DNA from: Macrobrachium rosenbergii | Lineage: Eukaryota > Arthropoda > Malacostraca > Decapoda > Palaemonidae | Assembly: GCF_040412425.1 (NCBI RefSeq) | Contig: NC_089795.1 | Location: forward strand, 85,960,163 to 86,024,162 | Direction: 5' to 3' | DNA: 64,000 bases | In this document: positions 49,980 through 61,435 of the stretch, one piece after another | How the letters are laid out: the number at the start of each line of letters is the position of its first letter | Numbering within the stretch: the first letter of the stretch is position 1 | The notes under the pieces: generated by a model | Databases searched by the model: none | What the model was told of the DNA's origin: nothing | What the model saw: the letters and a program-made list of their open reading frames with translations, nothing else | Made by a program: the position numbers and the translations under genes

Positions 49980-50260
49980 TGTCATATGATTCTGCAGACT
50001 TGTGAAAAGGTTGAGGGCTTTGGCTTAAAAAGGCAACAGAAAATGATGTACTGTAAATGCTTTCAGCTTGCATGCAAAAGATAGGTCTACTGGATCACTT
50101 GATGGCTATAAACCTTGATGCTGTTGGGAGAGAGCAGCCCCAAAGTGAAATGTTTGAGCCTATTCTGACAGAAGGTTTCCTACTACTGAAGCCTAATGTT
50201 TATAGAAAGGACTTGCTGATGGTCACACAAATTTAGGATGGGAAAACTTGAGGAAGTTGA
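49980..50260 (+). pseudogene. broken third copy of the unit open frame
   Basis: Matches 43883-44185 and 46924-47271 over most of its length (CACTTGATGGCTATAAACCT, GAAGGTTTCCTACTACTGAA) but carries deletions that interrupt the frame. Confidence 0.6.
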
Positions 50261-50697
50261 TTGATTGACAGACCTTGCTAGACCTGAGTAGCAGGAATAG
50301 TAGTATCTGTCATAGTATCACCAGTATCTTAGGTAATGGGGGCTGCAAGTAGCAATATCTTATCAATTTAATAAAAAACCTAGTATGCCCACCGTCTTCG
50401 TTCATTAGCCATGTTTCATCAGTGTCTTCTCTGACCTCCATGAAGTATTATTCTGTAAGTCTTTAACCTCACACGCTGGGAAGTTCAACAGTAACCTTCT
50501 CTTCACCAGTCAACTATGGTATCCATATTCCAAAGTAAGAGCAAAGCAAAGACAGTAGTTAAAGAAAATAGGCCAGTTGTAGATTGCTGATTAGAGGAGT
50601 AGTTCTGAAGGGTCATCAGAGTCGATTCCACACAAGTATCCAAGTCAAGGTCCACCTCATTATCTTTGGTTAAAGACAAAAAAAAAAATGCTTAGTT

Positions 50698-51197
50698 NNN
50701 NNNNNNNNNNNNNNNNNNNNNNNNNNNNNNNNNNNNNNNNNNNNNNNNNNNNNNNNNNNNNNNNNNNNNNNNNNNNNNNNNNNNNNNNNNNNNNNNNNNN
50801 NNNNNNNNNNNNNNNNNNNNNNNNNNNNNNNNNNNNNNNNNNNNNNNNNNNNNNNNNNNNNNNNNNNNNNNNNNNNNNNNNNNNNNNNNNNNNNNNNNNN
50901 NNNNNNNNNNNNNNNNNNNNNNNNNNNNNNNNNNNNNNNNNNNNNNNNNNNNNNNNNNNNNNNNNNNNNNNNNNNNNNNNNNNNNNNNNNNNNNNNNNNN
51001 NNNNNNNNNNNNNNNNNNNNNNNNNNNNNNNNNNNNNNNNNNNNNNNNNNNNNNNNNNNNNNNNNNNNNNNNNNNNNNNNNNNNNNNNNNNNNNNNNNNN
51101 NNNNNNNNNNNNNNNNNNNNNNNNNNNNNNNNNNNNNNNNNNNNNNNNNNNNNNNNNNNNNNNNNNNNNNNNNNNNNNNNNNNNNNNNNNNNNNNNN
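50698..51197. other. assembly gap of 500 N
   Basis: Exactly 500 Ns, which looks like a fixed-size placeholder. The left flank is the AAAAATGCTTAGTT segment of 3.1-kb unit 3, well before that unit's expected end; the right flank is unrelated. The true length and content are unknown. Open frames of X residues here are meaningless. Confidence 0.98.
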
Positions 51198-52136
51198 GTA
51201 GATTGATTGAAACTGGGGAATTCAGCCACAGTCCGAGAAGCTTCCACGAAATCGGATCCCTCTGAAATGAGAGATATGCACATTATACGCCAGTAATGAA
51301 AATAGACAAAAGAATAATGAATTCGAAGCTGCACTGAGGGTGCCAAAGGAGTAATAAAGAATTAATACTGCCGATGCAAGAGGCGCACGGACATTAGACA
51401 AGGGAGATTTCTGGCTTTCTCTTTAAGAAAATATTACAAGACAAAAGCGTGACTGAAATGGGGCTCTTCCAGGGCACTTTACCTTAGCAGTTTTTCCGAG
51501 GGCGCGTAGAAGGCGGTCCGTGGATGACTTGCGATTTCCGAGGGCGAGGTCTTCCACGTGGTGAGATGCAGGGGCTTCCGTAAAGGGGCAAGGCGATGGG
51601 GACTCCTCGAAACTCCAAGCAATGGCGTGTGGGCTCGAGGAATACGGTCGAAGGGCACGAGGAAAGGTATACTTTGGAAAGGGCCACGTGGTTAGGATGC
51701 AAGGGCATCGATGGGGCCAGGTGTTGAGGACGTCTTCATTCCATATCTTCCAGCCCGCGTGTGTGTGTCGACCTCGTGGGTTTCTGCTTTTATCCTCCTA
51801 TGGGGCAGGGGTGCGTCCAACACAGATGCTTTGACTCATTGCACCTGCTGCCCGCAGGGGAGGTTTTGGCCTGTAGGAGAAACACCTGCCAGATTACTTT
51901 TGCCTCGAAGGAAAGATCTTTATCAAAAATGGGAGCGCCTTTAATCTTTTAAACCCCTGTTTTTAAGTCGATAGACAGATGGTCTATCGATCGGCCGGCT
52001 GGCAGTAAATGAAACAAGACAGAACAACCAACAACAACAAAGGAGGGGGGGGAGGGGAGGCAATTTGCTAGCGAATTCTTGCTAATCATAATAATATATA
52101 TATTGTAAAGACGTCAGACGTCTCTTCCTTTCCCAG
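51198..52136. other. unassigned, relatively GC-rich segment
   Basis: About 51480-51960 is clearly richer in GC and CpG than the flanks, with overlapping short open frames on both strands (for example 51484-51708 minus and 51711-51944 plus). None shows a known domain. It could be a first exon or promoter region of a neighbouring gene, or a repeat. Confidence 0.35.
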
Positions 52137-52416
52137 TTCTTCGTTGGACGAGTCGGCACAGTTCTCGGCTAGCACTCTGCTAGGCCTGAGTTCAAGTCTC
52201 CGGCCGGCCAATGAAGAATTAGAGGAATTTATATCCGGTGATAGACATTCATTTCTCAGTATAATGTGGTTCGGATTCCACAATAAGCTGTAGGTCCCGT
52301 TGCTAGGTAACCAATTGGTTCTTAACCACGTAAAATAAGTCTAATCCTTTGGGCCAGCCCTAGGAGAGCTGTTAATCAGCTCAGTGGTGTGGTTAAACTA
52401 AGGTATACGTAACTTT
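52137..52416 (+). mobile_element. tRNA-derived SINE, copy 5
   Basis: Full-length: TTCTTCGTTGGACGAGTCGG head, GTTCAAGTCTCCGGCCGGCC B-box region, conserved body, ending AAGGTATACGTAACTTT. Confidence 0.85.
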
Positions 52417-52714
52417 CTTCCTTTCCCATCAATCACGATCATTTATTTCAGCCATCAACACAGAGAGAATCTCATGTTTATAATTGCATGTAGAATTTCC
52501 TGCCTTTTCGCCAATGCATGTTTTATCACTGTACGTAAATTATGTCTTATTATTGCTATTTGATTGACTGCTAACAAACACAAATTGCTCTCGCTCAGTG
52601 TAGGGGTCACGGCTCTCGAAGGTCGAGCACTTCGTTTCCGTCCATGACGCTGCTATGTATACCTGTGCCCAGGTAAATAAGTTAGTCATTACCCAGTACT
52701 GTCTCTTTGACCTC

Positions 52715-52718
<4 letters not shown>

Positions 52719-52789
<71 letters not shown>

Positions 52790-52802
52790 AAATATATATA
52801 TA
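52719..52802. repeat. (AT)n microsatellite
   Basis: About 80 bp of AT repeat with minor interruptions at the right end. Confidence 0.95.
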
Positions 52803-53312
52803 TAAATAAAATCCACGAAGAAACACTGGAGTGCTGTGAGGCCTTTCGACACTAGGTCCTTTACTGAGCAGACTGAAGAAATATAAAAGTATGTTTACAA
52901 AGAAAGCTCATATAAATGACAGATGGGGATTATAAAGGAAACATATGTACCTGGAATCCAACGCAATTGAGGAATTAGTAGAACTGCCAAAACAGGATTA
53001 AATATATATATATATCAATTTGGTGTGGGGCGAAAGACACTTCTTTATTCCTTTCTGAGTACTTTATTCAACTGCTGACGTTTCAAGACGTTTAGTCCCA
53101 TTTTCAAAGCTACATAATAAAAGAAACAGACATTAAAAAAGGAACTCGGAATAAAACACAACATAAAATTGTAAGTACATTAAAAAGGAAGAGTGTTTAC
53201 CAAGTGTGCTGAAGGCACAGACCGAGTGACAGTCCAGGTCAGGTTCAGCTTTGACCTAAACTCACGAGAGGTGTAGAGATGTTGAGGTGGTCTGACTATT
53301 TAGTTGGGGGAC
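52803..53312 (-). mobile_element. probable 3'-terminal fragments of Penelope-like elements
   Basis: On the minus strand the segment contains TTTGAAAATGGGACTAAACG followed by TCTTGAAACGTCAGC, and further on CTGCTCAGTAAAGGACCTAG followed by TGTCGAAAGGCC. Such '...TTTTCAAAGC/CGAAACGT...' tails are characteristic of PLE ends. They directly follow (in minus orientation) the GIY-YIG frame at 53316-53711. Two tails in a row suggest remnants of two copies. Confidence 0.5.
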
Positions 53313-53315
53313 AAG

Positions 53316-54060
53316 TTATTTAATAAAAAGTCTTTCTAAAATTGCTAGTTGTTGGTTGTTAGGAGTTCGGCCAATGATTTTAAAATTGTAGTTAATATCG
53401 AATCTACATTTCTTTGCATGTTCACGTATGCAAGAGAATTCTGGGTTTGATAATTTAACACCCGTTCGGTAACTCACGCCTCGATGAGAATCCAGTTTCA
53501 CTTTGAACAACCTTTGGGTGGAGCCGACATATTTCCCTAGGTTACATCTGGGGCAACTAAATAGGTAGATGACTCCCGAGGTCATCAAAGGATGAAGATC
53601 CTCTTTGTGTTTGAATAAGGATCTAATTGTCATTGGATTAAAAGGTATTAGCTTTAGGTCAATCGCTGGTAAAAAAAACTGACTATTATCTGCTGCGATT
53701 CTCGATAGCAATTTTTATTCTGAATGAGTGGGACGCTTGCATATAGTCGTAATTTAGGTACGGTTGGTATTTCACATTTTGGATGGAAAATGTTATTTAG
53801 AAATTTGTAGAGATGCTTATAAAACAGTTTGGGTAAAAAGCAGTTGTCAATAAAGTACTGGTGAAGGTAGAGGATTTCGTTATGGAAATTGTTCCAGTCA
53901 GACATTATACTGAAAGCCCTGTGGAAGAGGGTAGATAAAGAATTTAGTTTAAAATTATAAAAACAATGACAATAAAAACTGGAACCCAGACCAGTGAAAG
54001 TTTTCTTTCTAAAAACCGTAGTATTAAAATAATCATCGTGTCTAAAAACCATTACATCTC
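53316..54060 (-). pseudogene. Penelope-like retroelement fragment: RT thumb and GIY-YIG endonuclease
   Basis: The upstream minus-strand frame (54060 down to about 53690) reads TVFRKKTFTGLGSSF and TLFHRAFSIMSDWNNFHNEI, then YKFLNNIFHPK, the C-terminal reverse-transcriptase part of PLEs. After one frameshift near 53690 the second frame (53711-53316) reads GVIYLFSCPRCNLGKYVGST, RGVSYRTG, SCIREHAKKC and ILERLFIK. These correspond to the GIY-YIG endonuclease: the 'IY' and 'YVG' motifs, the arginine/histidine helix and the catalytic glutamate. The N-terminal RT including the catalytic YxDD is missing; the fragment stops abruptly at the start of the minisatellite. Inactive relic. Confidence 0.85.
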
Positions 54061-55470
54061 CGCTTGCCTCCCCTGGGCAATGCTTCCTCTCCACTGTCTT
54101 AGTGGTCGTCTGTCAGGGCCAGCCAACTTCCAGCGGCCCCCCAACCACTGGTCGCTCGCCTCCCTCGGCTAATGTGTGCTCTCCGTCGGCTTAGTAGTCA
54201 TGTGCCAGGGCCAGCCAACTTTCAGCGGCCCCTCAACCGCTGGTCGCTCGCCTCCCCTGGCCAATGCTTCCTCTCTGTCGGCTTAGTGGTCGTGTGCCAG
54301 GGCCAGCCAACTTCCAGTGGCCCCCCAACCACTGGTCGCTCGTTTCCCCTGGCCAATGCTTCCTGTCCGTCAGCTTAGTGGTCGTCTGCTAGGACCAGCC
54401 AACTTTCAATGGTTCCCCAACCACTGGTCGCTAGCCATCCTGGCGAATGCTTCCCCTGTCGGCTTAGTGGTCGTGTGCCAGGGCCAGCCAACTTCCAGCG
54501 GACCCCCAACCGTTGGTCGCTCACCTCCCCTGGCCAATGCTTCCTCTCCGTCGGCTTAGTGCTCATATGCCAGGGGCAGCCAACTTCCAGTGGCCTCCCA
54601 ACTGCTGGTCGCTCACCTCCTCTGGGCAATGCTTCCTCTCTGTCGGGCTCTGCTTGCCTCCCCTGGGCAATGCGTCCTCTCCTCGGGCTTGTGGTTGTGT
54701 GCCAGGGCCAGCCAACTTCCAGTGTCCCCCAACCACTAGTCGCTTGCCTCCCCTGGCCAATGCTTCCTCTCCACCAGCTTAATGGTCGTCTGTCAGGGCC
54801 AGCCAACTTCCAGCAGGCCCCCAACCACTGGTCACTCGCCTCCCTTGGCCAATGCTTGCTCTTCATTGGCTTAGTGTTCATGTGCCAGGGCCAGCCAACT
54901 TCCACCGGGCCCCCAGCTGCTGGTTGCTCGCCTCCCCTGGCTAATGCATGCTCTCCATCAGCTTAGTGGTCATGTGCCAGGGCCAGCCAACTTCCAGTGT
55001 CCCCAACCACTGGTCACTCACCTCCCCTGGGCAATGCTTCCTCTCCGTCGGCTTAGTGGTCATCTGCCAGGGCCAGCCAACTTCCAGCAGCCGCCCAACC
55101 ACTGGTCGCTCACCTCCCCTGGCCAATGCTTCCTCTCTGGCAGGCTCCGCTCGCCTCCCTGGTCAATGCTTCCTCTCCTTCGGGCTCGTGGTCATGTGCC
55201 AGGGCCAGCCAATTTCCAGTGTCCCCCAACTGCTGGTCACTAGCCTCCCCTGGCCAATGCTTCCTCTCCGTCGGCTTAGTGGTCATCTGTCAGGGCCAGC
55301 CAACATCCAGCGGCCCCCCAACCACTGGTCGCTCGCCTCCCCTGGCCAATGCCTGTTCTCCATCGGCTTAGTGGTCATGTGCCAGGCCCAGTCAACTTCC
55401 AGCAGCCCCCCAACCGCTGGTTGCTGGCCTCCCCTGGCCAATGTGTGCTCTCCGTCGCTTAGTGGTCGTT
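54061..55470 (+). repeat. 92-bp minisatellite with higher-order ~0.5-kb period
   Basis: About 14-15 copies of a 92-bp unit containing CCCCTGGCCAATGCTTCCTC, GGCTTAGTGGTCGTGTGCCA and GGGCCAGCCAACTTCCAGC. Spacing between AGCCAAC landmarks (54121, 54213, 54305, 54397, 54486, 54578, 54710, 54801, 54893, 54985, 55075, 55207, 55298, 55390) is 89-92 bp, except for two intervals of 132 bp that are 497 bp apart. The 132-bp variant carries an extra 40 bp (CTCTG/CCGC-type partial unit). 92 is not a multiple of three, so the long proline-rich frames (GPANFQ repeats) on both strands are by-products. Confidence 0.9.
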
Positions 55471-55585
55471 GACTATTTGGATTAGTCTATTGGTGATTGT
55501 TGATGAAATAACAATTAAACTTCTGCATTGTTGCAATTATACAGTATTAATAATGACATTTAGCATACGTGAAAGCAAAAATAAA

Positions 55586-55816
<231 letters not shown>

Positions 55817-55883
55817 AGTACAGTTAGGCTCTATCCTAAAACTAGTACTATGTCTAATCATACAGAAATGGACTTTCTTCCAT

Positions 55884-55885
<2 letters not shown>

Positions 55886-55965
<80 letters not shown>
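55886..55965. repeat. (AT)n microsatellite
   Basis: About 80 bp of AT repeat within the left arm of the inverted repeat. Confidence 0.95.
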
Positions 55966-55970
<5 letters not shown>

Positions 55971-56014
55971 CTCAATAATTAGGCAGCTACTTGGAAATCT
56001 TAGCTTAATGATAA

Positions 56015-56934
56015 ATAATATTGCCAAGACCAGGAAGAACATTCTTTATTGTACAAGCTTTCGAGGTATAAAACCTCATCATCAGGCTGAAAAAACCGAC
56101 AAGGATGAGAATCAATAAAATTACAATAAAATGAATTGTCATAATAAATCTTCAGCAAAAATACTAGTTCTAATATTAAGACCTCTGTGTTCCAAAATTC
56201 TGTGTCTGAGCCAGCGGGAACTAGATCCCACATATCGCAGACCACACTGCGACAAGTGAACAAGTAAACGACACAGGAATTAAGGTCCACAGGCAGACTA
56301 GGCTTCTCTCTCAAAAGTGATCTTATTGTAAAAGGATTACAGAAAACAAACCGGAAACTGATTTGAGGGAAACAATGCTTAAGTATTTCTTGTAACTTTT
56401 TCGGACCATATAGCTACTATGACCAAGGTAAGGCAATTTAATGTACTTTACATCTTTACTAGCAGTAGTACTGTACACCGGTCTGGGACAAAACTTTTCA
56501 TTTAAAAATTTTTTCAGAACTTTGTAAAGACAAAAATGGGATATGAGTTTTCAGAAAAATAATTCTGGAGGAAAACCATATCTTGATGAAATAAATTAAA
56601 ATCACAACAAACATTGTAGGCTCTATTAATCAAAGTGCGTATTGAGTTCATCTTATACAACTTTGAAAAACAGGTAATTCAATCCCAAGCCAGTAAAAGT
56701 ACTTTTCCTATAAACACAGGTCTCAAATTTGCCACTATTTCTGTATACCTGTACATCTAAAAATGACAACTTATTATCCTGTTCCGTCTCACAAGTAAAA
56801 GAAATGTTAGGGTGACGAGAATTAAAATATTCAAAAAACAAATCAACATGTGATAATTCCTTAAACACAAGGAAAGTATCATCTACATACCTACGGTAAT
56901 ACAAAGGTTTGAAAGCACTAGGGCATTCAGACAT
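56015..56934 (-). pseudogene. Penelope-like element, left copy (minus strand)
   Basis: The minus-strand frame from 56934 reads YYRRYVDDTFLVF, the YVDD reverse-transcriptase active site, then SFTCETEQDNKLSFLDVQVY and VYRKSTFTGLGLNYL, typical of PLE RT. Further downstream it breaks by frameshift. Relics of the endonuclease start remain (CVVYLFTC at about 56265-56290) and then most of the domain is deleted. The 3' tail reads through to the CTGATGA/GAAA motif near 56059-56085 and ends near 55990-56015. Truncated at the 5' side by the inversion spacer; inactive. Confidence 0.85.
56059..56085 (-). ncRNA. hammerhead-like core in PLE tail (left copy)
   Basis: Minus strand: CTGATGA, a small GAGG/CCTC stem with AT-rich loop, then GAAA, the order of a type I hammerhead core. 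See the copy at 58006-58032. Stem I and the cleavage site cannot be confirmed by eye. Confidence 0.3.
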
Positions 56935-56944
56935 CTTTTACTTG

Positions 56945-58080
56945 TGAGACGGAACAGGATAATAAGCTGTCATTTTTAGATGTACAGGTATACAGAAATA
57001 GTGGCAAATTTGAGACCTCTGTTTATAGGAAAAGTACTTTTACTGGCTTGGGATTGAATTACCTCAGTTTTTCGCCAAAGTTGTATAAGATGAACTCAAT
57101 ACGCACTTTGATTAATAGAGCCTACAATGTTTGTTGTGATTTTAATTTATTTCATCAAGATATGGTTTTCCTCCAGAATTATTTTTCTGAAAACTCATAT
57201 CCCATTTTTGTCTTTTTACAAAGTTCTGAAAAATTTTTAAATGAAAAGTTTTGTCCCAGACCGGTGTACAGTACTGCTAGTAAAGATGTAAAGCACATTA
57301 AATTGCCTTACCTTGGTCATAGTAGCTATATGGTCCGAAAAAGTTACAAGAAATACTTAAGCATTGTTTCCTCAAATCAGTTTCCGGTTTGTTTTCTGTA
57401 ATCCTTTACAATAAGATCACTTTTGAGAGAGAAGCCTACTCTGCCTGTGGACCTTAATTCCTGTGTCGTTTTACTTGTTCACTTGTTCGCAGTGTGGTCT
57501 GCGATACGTGGGATCTAGTTCCCGCTGGCTCAGACACAATTTTGGAACACAGAGGTCTTTCTATTAGAACTAGGTTTCCCCTTTCCAAACCACCCTTTTC
57601 TGCCATTAGAGAACACAGTTTAGCACAGGACCATCCTTTCACTGACCTGGATTTTCGGGCACTGTCTTTTTGTTCAAATAGACTGGACCTTTTAATTTCA
57701 GAGCCGGAATTGAACAACAACTCGTCTGGTATTCAACTAGCTATCGTGTAATTTCATAGTAGGTACTCAATTAGGTCGTTAAATATTTTACTTTGTGAGT
57801 GGTAGTTTGTTTACATTTCACTTTAGTTTTATTTTCATATTTTTATGTTTGTGTTTTTAATTTTTCCTTATTTTACGTCTCACCCTTTTAGTTTGTATTT
57901 ACTTGTTCATTTTATAGATTTCGTTAGTATTTTTGCTGAAGATTTATTATAACAATTCATTTTATTGTAATTTTATTGATTCTCATCCTTGTCGGTTTTT
58001 TCAGCCTGATGATGAGGTTTTATACCTCGAAAGCTTGTACAATAAAGAATGTTCTTCCTGGTCTTGGCAATATTATTTAT
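56945..58080 (+). pseudogene. Penelope-like element, right copy (plus strand)
   Basis: Plus-strand frame 57048-57401 reads NSIRTLINRAYNVCCDFNLF, SSEKFLNEKF and KLPYLGHSSYMVRK (RT thumb region). After frameshifts, 57500-57560 reads CGLRYVGSSSRWLRHNF and then EHRGLSIRT, SAIREHSLAQDHPF and ELNNNSSGI, the GIY-YIG endonuclease of PLEs. The stretch expected between the catalytic Glu (LLISE) and PELNNNS appears deleted. The 3' tail (GCCTGATGATGAGGTTTTAT, CTCGAAAGCTTGTACAATAA) abuts an AT microsatellite. RT fingers/palm with YVDD are absent on this side. Inactive. Confidence 0.85.
58006..58032 (+). ncRNA. hammerhead-like core in PLE tail (right copy)
   Basis: CTGATGA (58006-58012), a four-pair GAGG/CCTC stem with a TTTTATA loop, and GAAA (58029-58032). 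Penelope-like elements of many animals are known to carry hammerhead ribozymes in their terminal repeats. Here one unpaired T sits between core and stem II, so activity is uncertain. Confidence 0.35.
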
Positions 58081-58087
58081 CATTAAG

Positions 58088-58089
<2 letters not shown>

Positions 58090-58150
<61 letters not shown>
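58090..58150. repeat. (AT)n microsatellite
   Basis: About 55 bp of AT repeat immediately after the PLE tail. Confidence 0.95.
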
Positions 58151-58152
58151 TA

Positions 58153-58305
58153 AGGACCTCATTCAAACTGGATGGTATCTAATGAGTGTTTATTCAGAAA
58201 AAGTTACAAGCTTTCTTGGACAAACAGTCCACATTATCAAGTACTGTAACTTTTTCTGAATAAACACTCCATTAGATACCATCCAGTTTGAATGAGGTCC
58301 TTTTA
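58153..58305. repeat. hairpin-forming inverted repeat
   Basis: AAGGACCTCATTCAAACTGG, then ATGGTATCTAATGAGTGTTT, is mirrored by AAACACTCCATTAGATACCA and then TCCAGTTTGAATGAGGTCCT. The stem is about 60 bp and the loop about 25 bp. The sequence resembles a PLE terminal segment copied in both orientations. Confidence 0.8.
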
Positions 58306-58349
58306 GTAATTCTACTAATGCACAGAACAATTGTGTATGTGATAAAGTT

Positions 58350-58351
<2 letters not shown>

Positions 58352-58429
<78 letters not shown>

Positions 58430-58438
58430 TATAATATA
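58352..58438. repeat. (AT)n and (GATA)n microsatellite
   Basis: AT repeat followed by eight or so GATA units. Confidence 0.95.
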
Positions 58439-58514
58439 TCAACGGAAGAAAGTCCATTTCTGTATGATTAGACCTAGTACTAGTTTTAGGATAAAGCCTA
58501 ACTGTATTCAGAAG

Positions 58515-58515
<1 letters not shown>

Positions 58516-58580
<65 letters not shown>
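58516..58580. repeat. (AT)n microsatellite
   Basis: About 65 bp of AT repeat near the outer end of the right arm of the inverted repeat. Confidence 0.95.
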
Positions 58581-58582
<2 letters not shown>

Positions 58583-58692
58583 TTTATTTTTTGCTTTCAT
58601 GTATGGTAAATGTCATTATTAATAATGTATAATTGCAACGATGCAGAAGTTTAATTATTTCATAAACAATCACCAATAGATTAATCCAAATA

Positions 58693-60040
58693 CTCATACT
58701 GGCGAGTCAGTACATAACTGGTATGCAATTATTTTTATATATTCTAAATAAGATTTTGCAATACTTAGAGATAAACATTAAACAGATTTCCTCAACTTGG
58801 CCATATCAACGACAGATGTATATTCCGTTTCGAGTTACGATTAGACCTAGTGCAGCTATAGTCTGACTACGACGGCATGAGAATCATGAGATTCGAACAA
58901 GGCCATATTAATTAACGTACTGTACACCATAACGCCCTCACTTTACCCACGTTTATTTTAAAAAAGGTTCCCTTTCAAGAAATCTTACTACGTATTCTCA
59001 CTCTCGCCCTCCTACTCCTCTGCAGTTTTTCGTCGTGGCTGCTGCAATCACTAGAAAACATTTATTTTAGCTCTAATGGACTTGTTCGAATGTCTCGCAT
59101 CCCATCGTAGACCGCTCATAGCTTTAGGATAGTCAAGTGTATTCAAAAGGTACAAATTTCATCCATGCAAAATTCCATTACTAATATTTTGTTCGTGCAA
59201 AAGGAAAAATGCTCGATATGAATTTCCGCTAAAATCCAGCACTGGTAAGTAAATGGCTTTTAAAGTGATCATCACATGAATTTGAAAATTGAATTATCCT
59301 CCATTCAATGAACTAAGTTATTACCGTCACCCATTTTCCCGCCTAGTACCGGAAGAGTATGTCAATATTCTACTAAAAGGCACAATTAGGTACCCTTATC
59401 GTCTTTTTTACGGTATTTAAGGAAAAGTCCCTTGTGGAAATGACGTATAGTATAATGAAAAATAGTATTCAGCGTAAAATAACACCAGAAGTAAAGAGAG
59501 GACAAAAGTTATGTTTTTTTCGGAAAGTATTGGACTCCAAAGGTTGTCACTCACAACTTGAAGGCGACAGTCTTAGCTGCATCGTTGTATCGTCAGGAGC
59601 TGATTGGACGAGGTAGGAAAATTGAAATATATACTTAAAATGATAGTTCATTGTAGTGTTAGGACCTGTCAGAACAAGGTAGGATAATTATTGAAATGTA
59701 CTTAAAGTGTTAGATGAAAATGCCAAAAAACAGGCAAATAATTTTGAATAGGGAGCAATGTTTTCGTAATTCAATTTCTGCAATGAACATTTTTAGCCAT
59801 CGAAGTATGGCTGACCCGGTTAGCAATGGGAAGGCGAAGACTAGGCTAGGCTATTCAGATAAGGGCGCTTCTTTCGGGAAAAGAAAATTTCGATGCATGA
59901 GTCTGTTAACTGAATCAGTAATAAAACAAAAAAGAAAAAACTAGTTCATATTTGCTTAATGGTTTTATTTAAAACTTTTCAAAATTCCCAGAGTTGGTTG
60001 CCAGAGTTCGCCATGAAAGTAACATTATAAAACATTTGTA
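58693..60040. other. gene-free stretch
   Basis: Frames at 59434-59616 and 59714-59944 have no recognisable domain. A diverged ~70-bp direct duplication (GAGGTAGGAAAATTGAAATA and CAAGGTAGGATAATTATTGA) lies around 59609-59715. Confidence 0.4.
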
Positions 60041-60049
60041 TGTCATAAT

Positions 60050-60235
60050 TGGTGGTTGAAAAGCAATGATAAAAATGTTCAAAAACAAACCTTTAGCCCC
60101 AAATTTAGTGCGGAAGGTTCTTTTAACATTCGGGAGAAAAGAAAATCTAGAAAGAACAGACCCAGTCGTTAAATTATGATAAATTTGAGGCTAAAAGTTT
60201 GTTCTCAACATTTTTATCATTGTTTTTCAACCACC
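60050..60235. mobile_element. small fold-back element
   Basis: GGTGGTTGAAAAGCAATGAT, continuing AAAAATGTTC, at about 60050, is mirrored at the right by AACATTTTTATCATTGTTTT and then TCAACCACC. Arms are about 58 bp, loop about 70 bp. Confidence 0.7.
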
Positions 60236-61014
60236 TTTTCGAAAATTATGTAATTCAGTCCTAATAGAACAGTGACACAGTCCCTTGCTGGATGGCATCT
60301 TCGATGTAACCAGTATAGAATCAGTGCAAGCCCTTTGCGGTCAGACTTCACAACCAGTTGTTGCTGTAGATTAAATTGACCTTGTGCCAGCTCGGAGTTT
60401 AGCTTTTACAGCTTATCAAAAGTTGTGTTGACAGTCAGGAGATCGTACACATGTTAAATACCCTTATATTCAAGAAGTGTTGTTCTGTGGCACCTGGTAT
60501 TAGGCCTAGTTGTCTTATTATATACGTATTCCATTTGGTATTTCTATAGAGTTCAAAGGTAAATTGTAAGTTAATTACAGCCGACCGTCAAAAATTAACG
60601 TTGAATTGTTAAGCATCCAAAATACTATAAGAAACTGCCATTTCTCGCTAAATACCTGCCGTGTACCTATAACTTAGTTCTACCTTCCATTTACCTGATT
60701 AAACCCACCCTACAGTGGGAGGTTTTGTTTTTGGTAGCTTTAAATTTAGGTGGGTTTAGCGATATACTATGGGTTAATGGCCACGATGCATTGGAAGGCT
60801 TTGGGGTAAATACCTTTTTATATATTTGGTTTCACCATAAACTTGTTTTCCGACTTTATTTCGGCACATGGGTGACTTTTGCTTTTGGTCATAGCATGGT
60901 CCAAGCCTAACCTAGCCTGGTCGAGGTAATCTGTGAGCCAGTCAACCTTTCCGAGAGGGCGCAATGTAATGCACTTTGCTTTATATGATACTATGTAGGG
61001 GTACCTCATGAATA
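60236..61014. other. gene-free stretch
   Basis: No domain or element recognised; opposing short frames at 60725-61009 are uninformative. Confidence 0.4.
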
Positions 61015-61288
61015 AGTGTCTCGTTTCAAACTTACTTCATGTTTAGAAATTTACATGAATTTTGAAAAATGCTTTTTGGCGCGCGTGATTGTTATGAAGG
61101 AAATACAATATATGTATATATATATATATATACATATCCGGATTATTTCCTTCTACTCCGGATGTGTATATATTTATATATATACACATATTGCATATTC
61201 CTTCATAACAATCACGCTGGTCAAAAAGCATTTTTCAAAATTCATGTAAATTTCTAAATTTGAAATAAGTTTGAAACGAGACACTTTT
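61015..61288. mobile_element. fold-back element with AT-rich centre
   Basis: Left arm AAGTGTCTCGTTTCAAACTT, continuing to GATTGTTATGAAGGAAATA, is mirrored by TATTCCTTCATAACAATC through AAGTTTGAAACGAGACACTT. Arms are about 90 bp. The centre carries (TA)n and two inverted CCGGAT/ATCCGG motifs. The similar frames on both strands are products of the symmetry. Confidence 0.8.
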
Positions 61289-61369
61289 ATTCAAAAATAC
61301 ACGAAAGCTGCCTTTCTTTATTTCTTACTGGCTCCGGATATACACTCTTCACGTGTTACTTGTGATCGT

Positions 61370-61435
61370 ATAAATATATACATATATATATATATATGTA
61401 TGTATATATGTGTATATATATATTATATATATACT
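61370..61435. repeat. short AT/GT-rich microsatellite
   Basis: Alternating (TA)n and (TG)-containing runs over about 65 bp. Confidence 0.8.

Noticed and set aside
50660..51346. Open frames of 172-228 codons
   Set aside because: Consist almost entirely of X from the N gap.
54172..55472. Long proline-rich frames with GPANFQ/WSLASP repeats on both strands
   Set aside because: The 92-bp unit is not a multiple of three and the same array is open in several frames; a minisatellite, not a gene.
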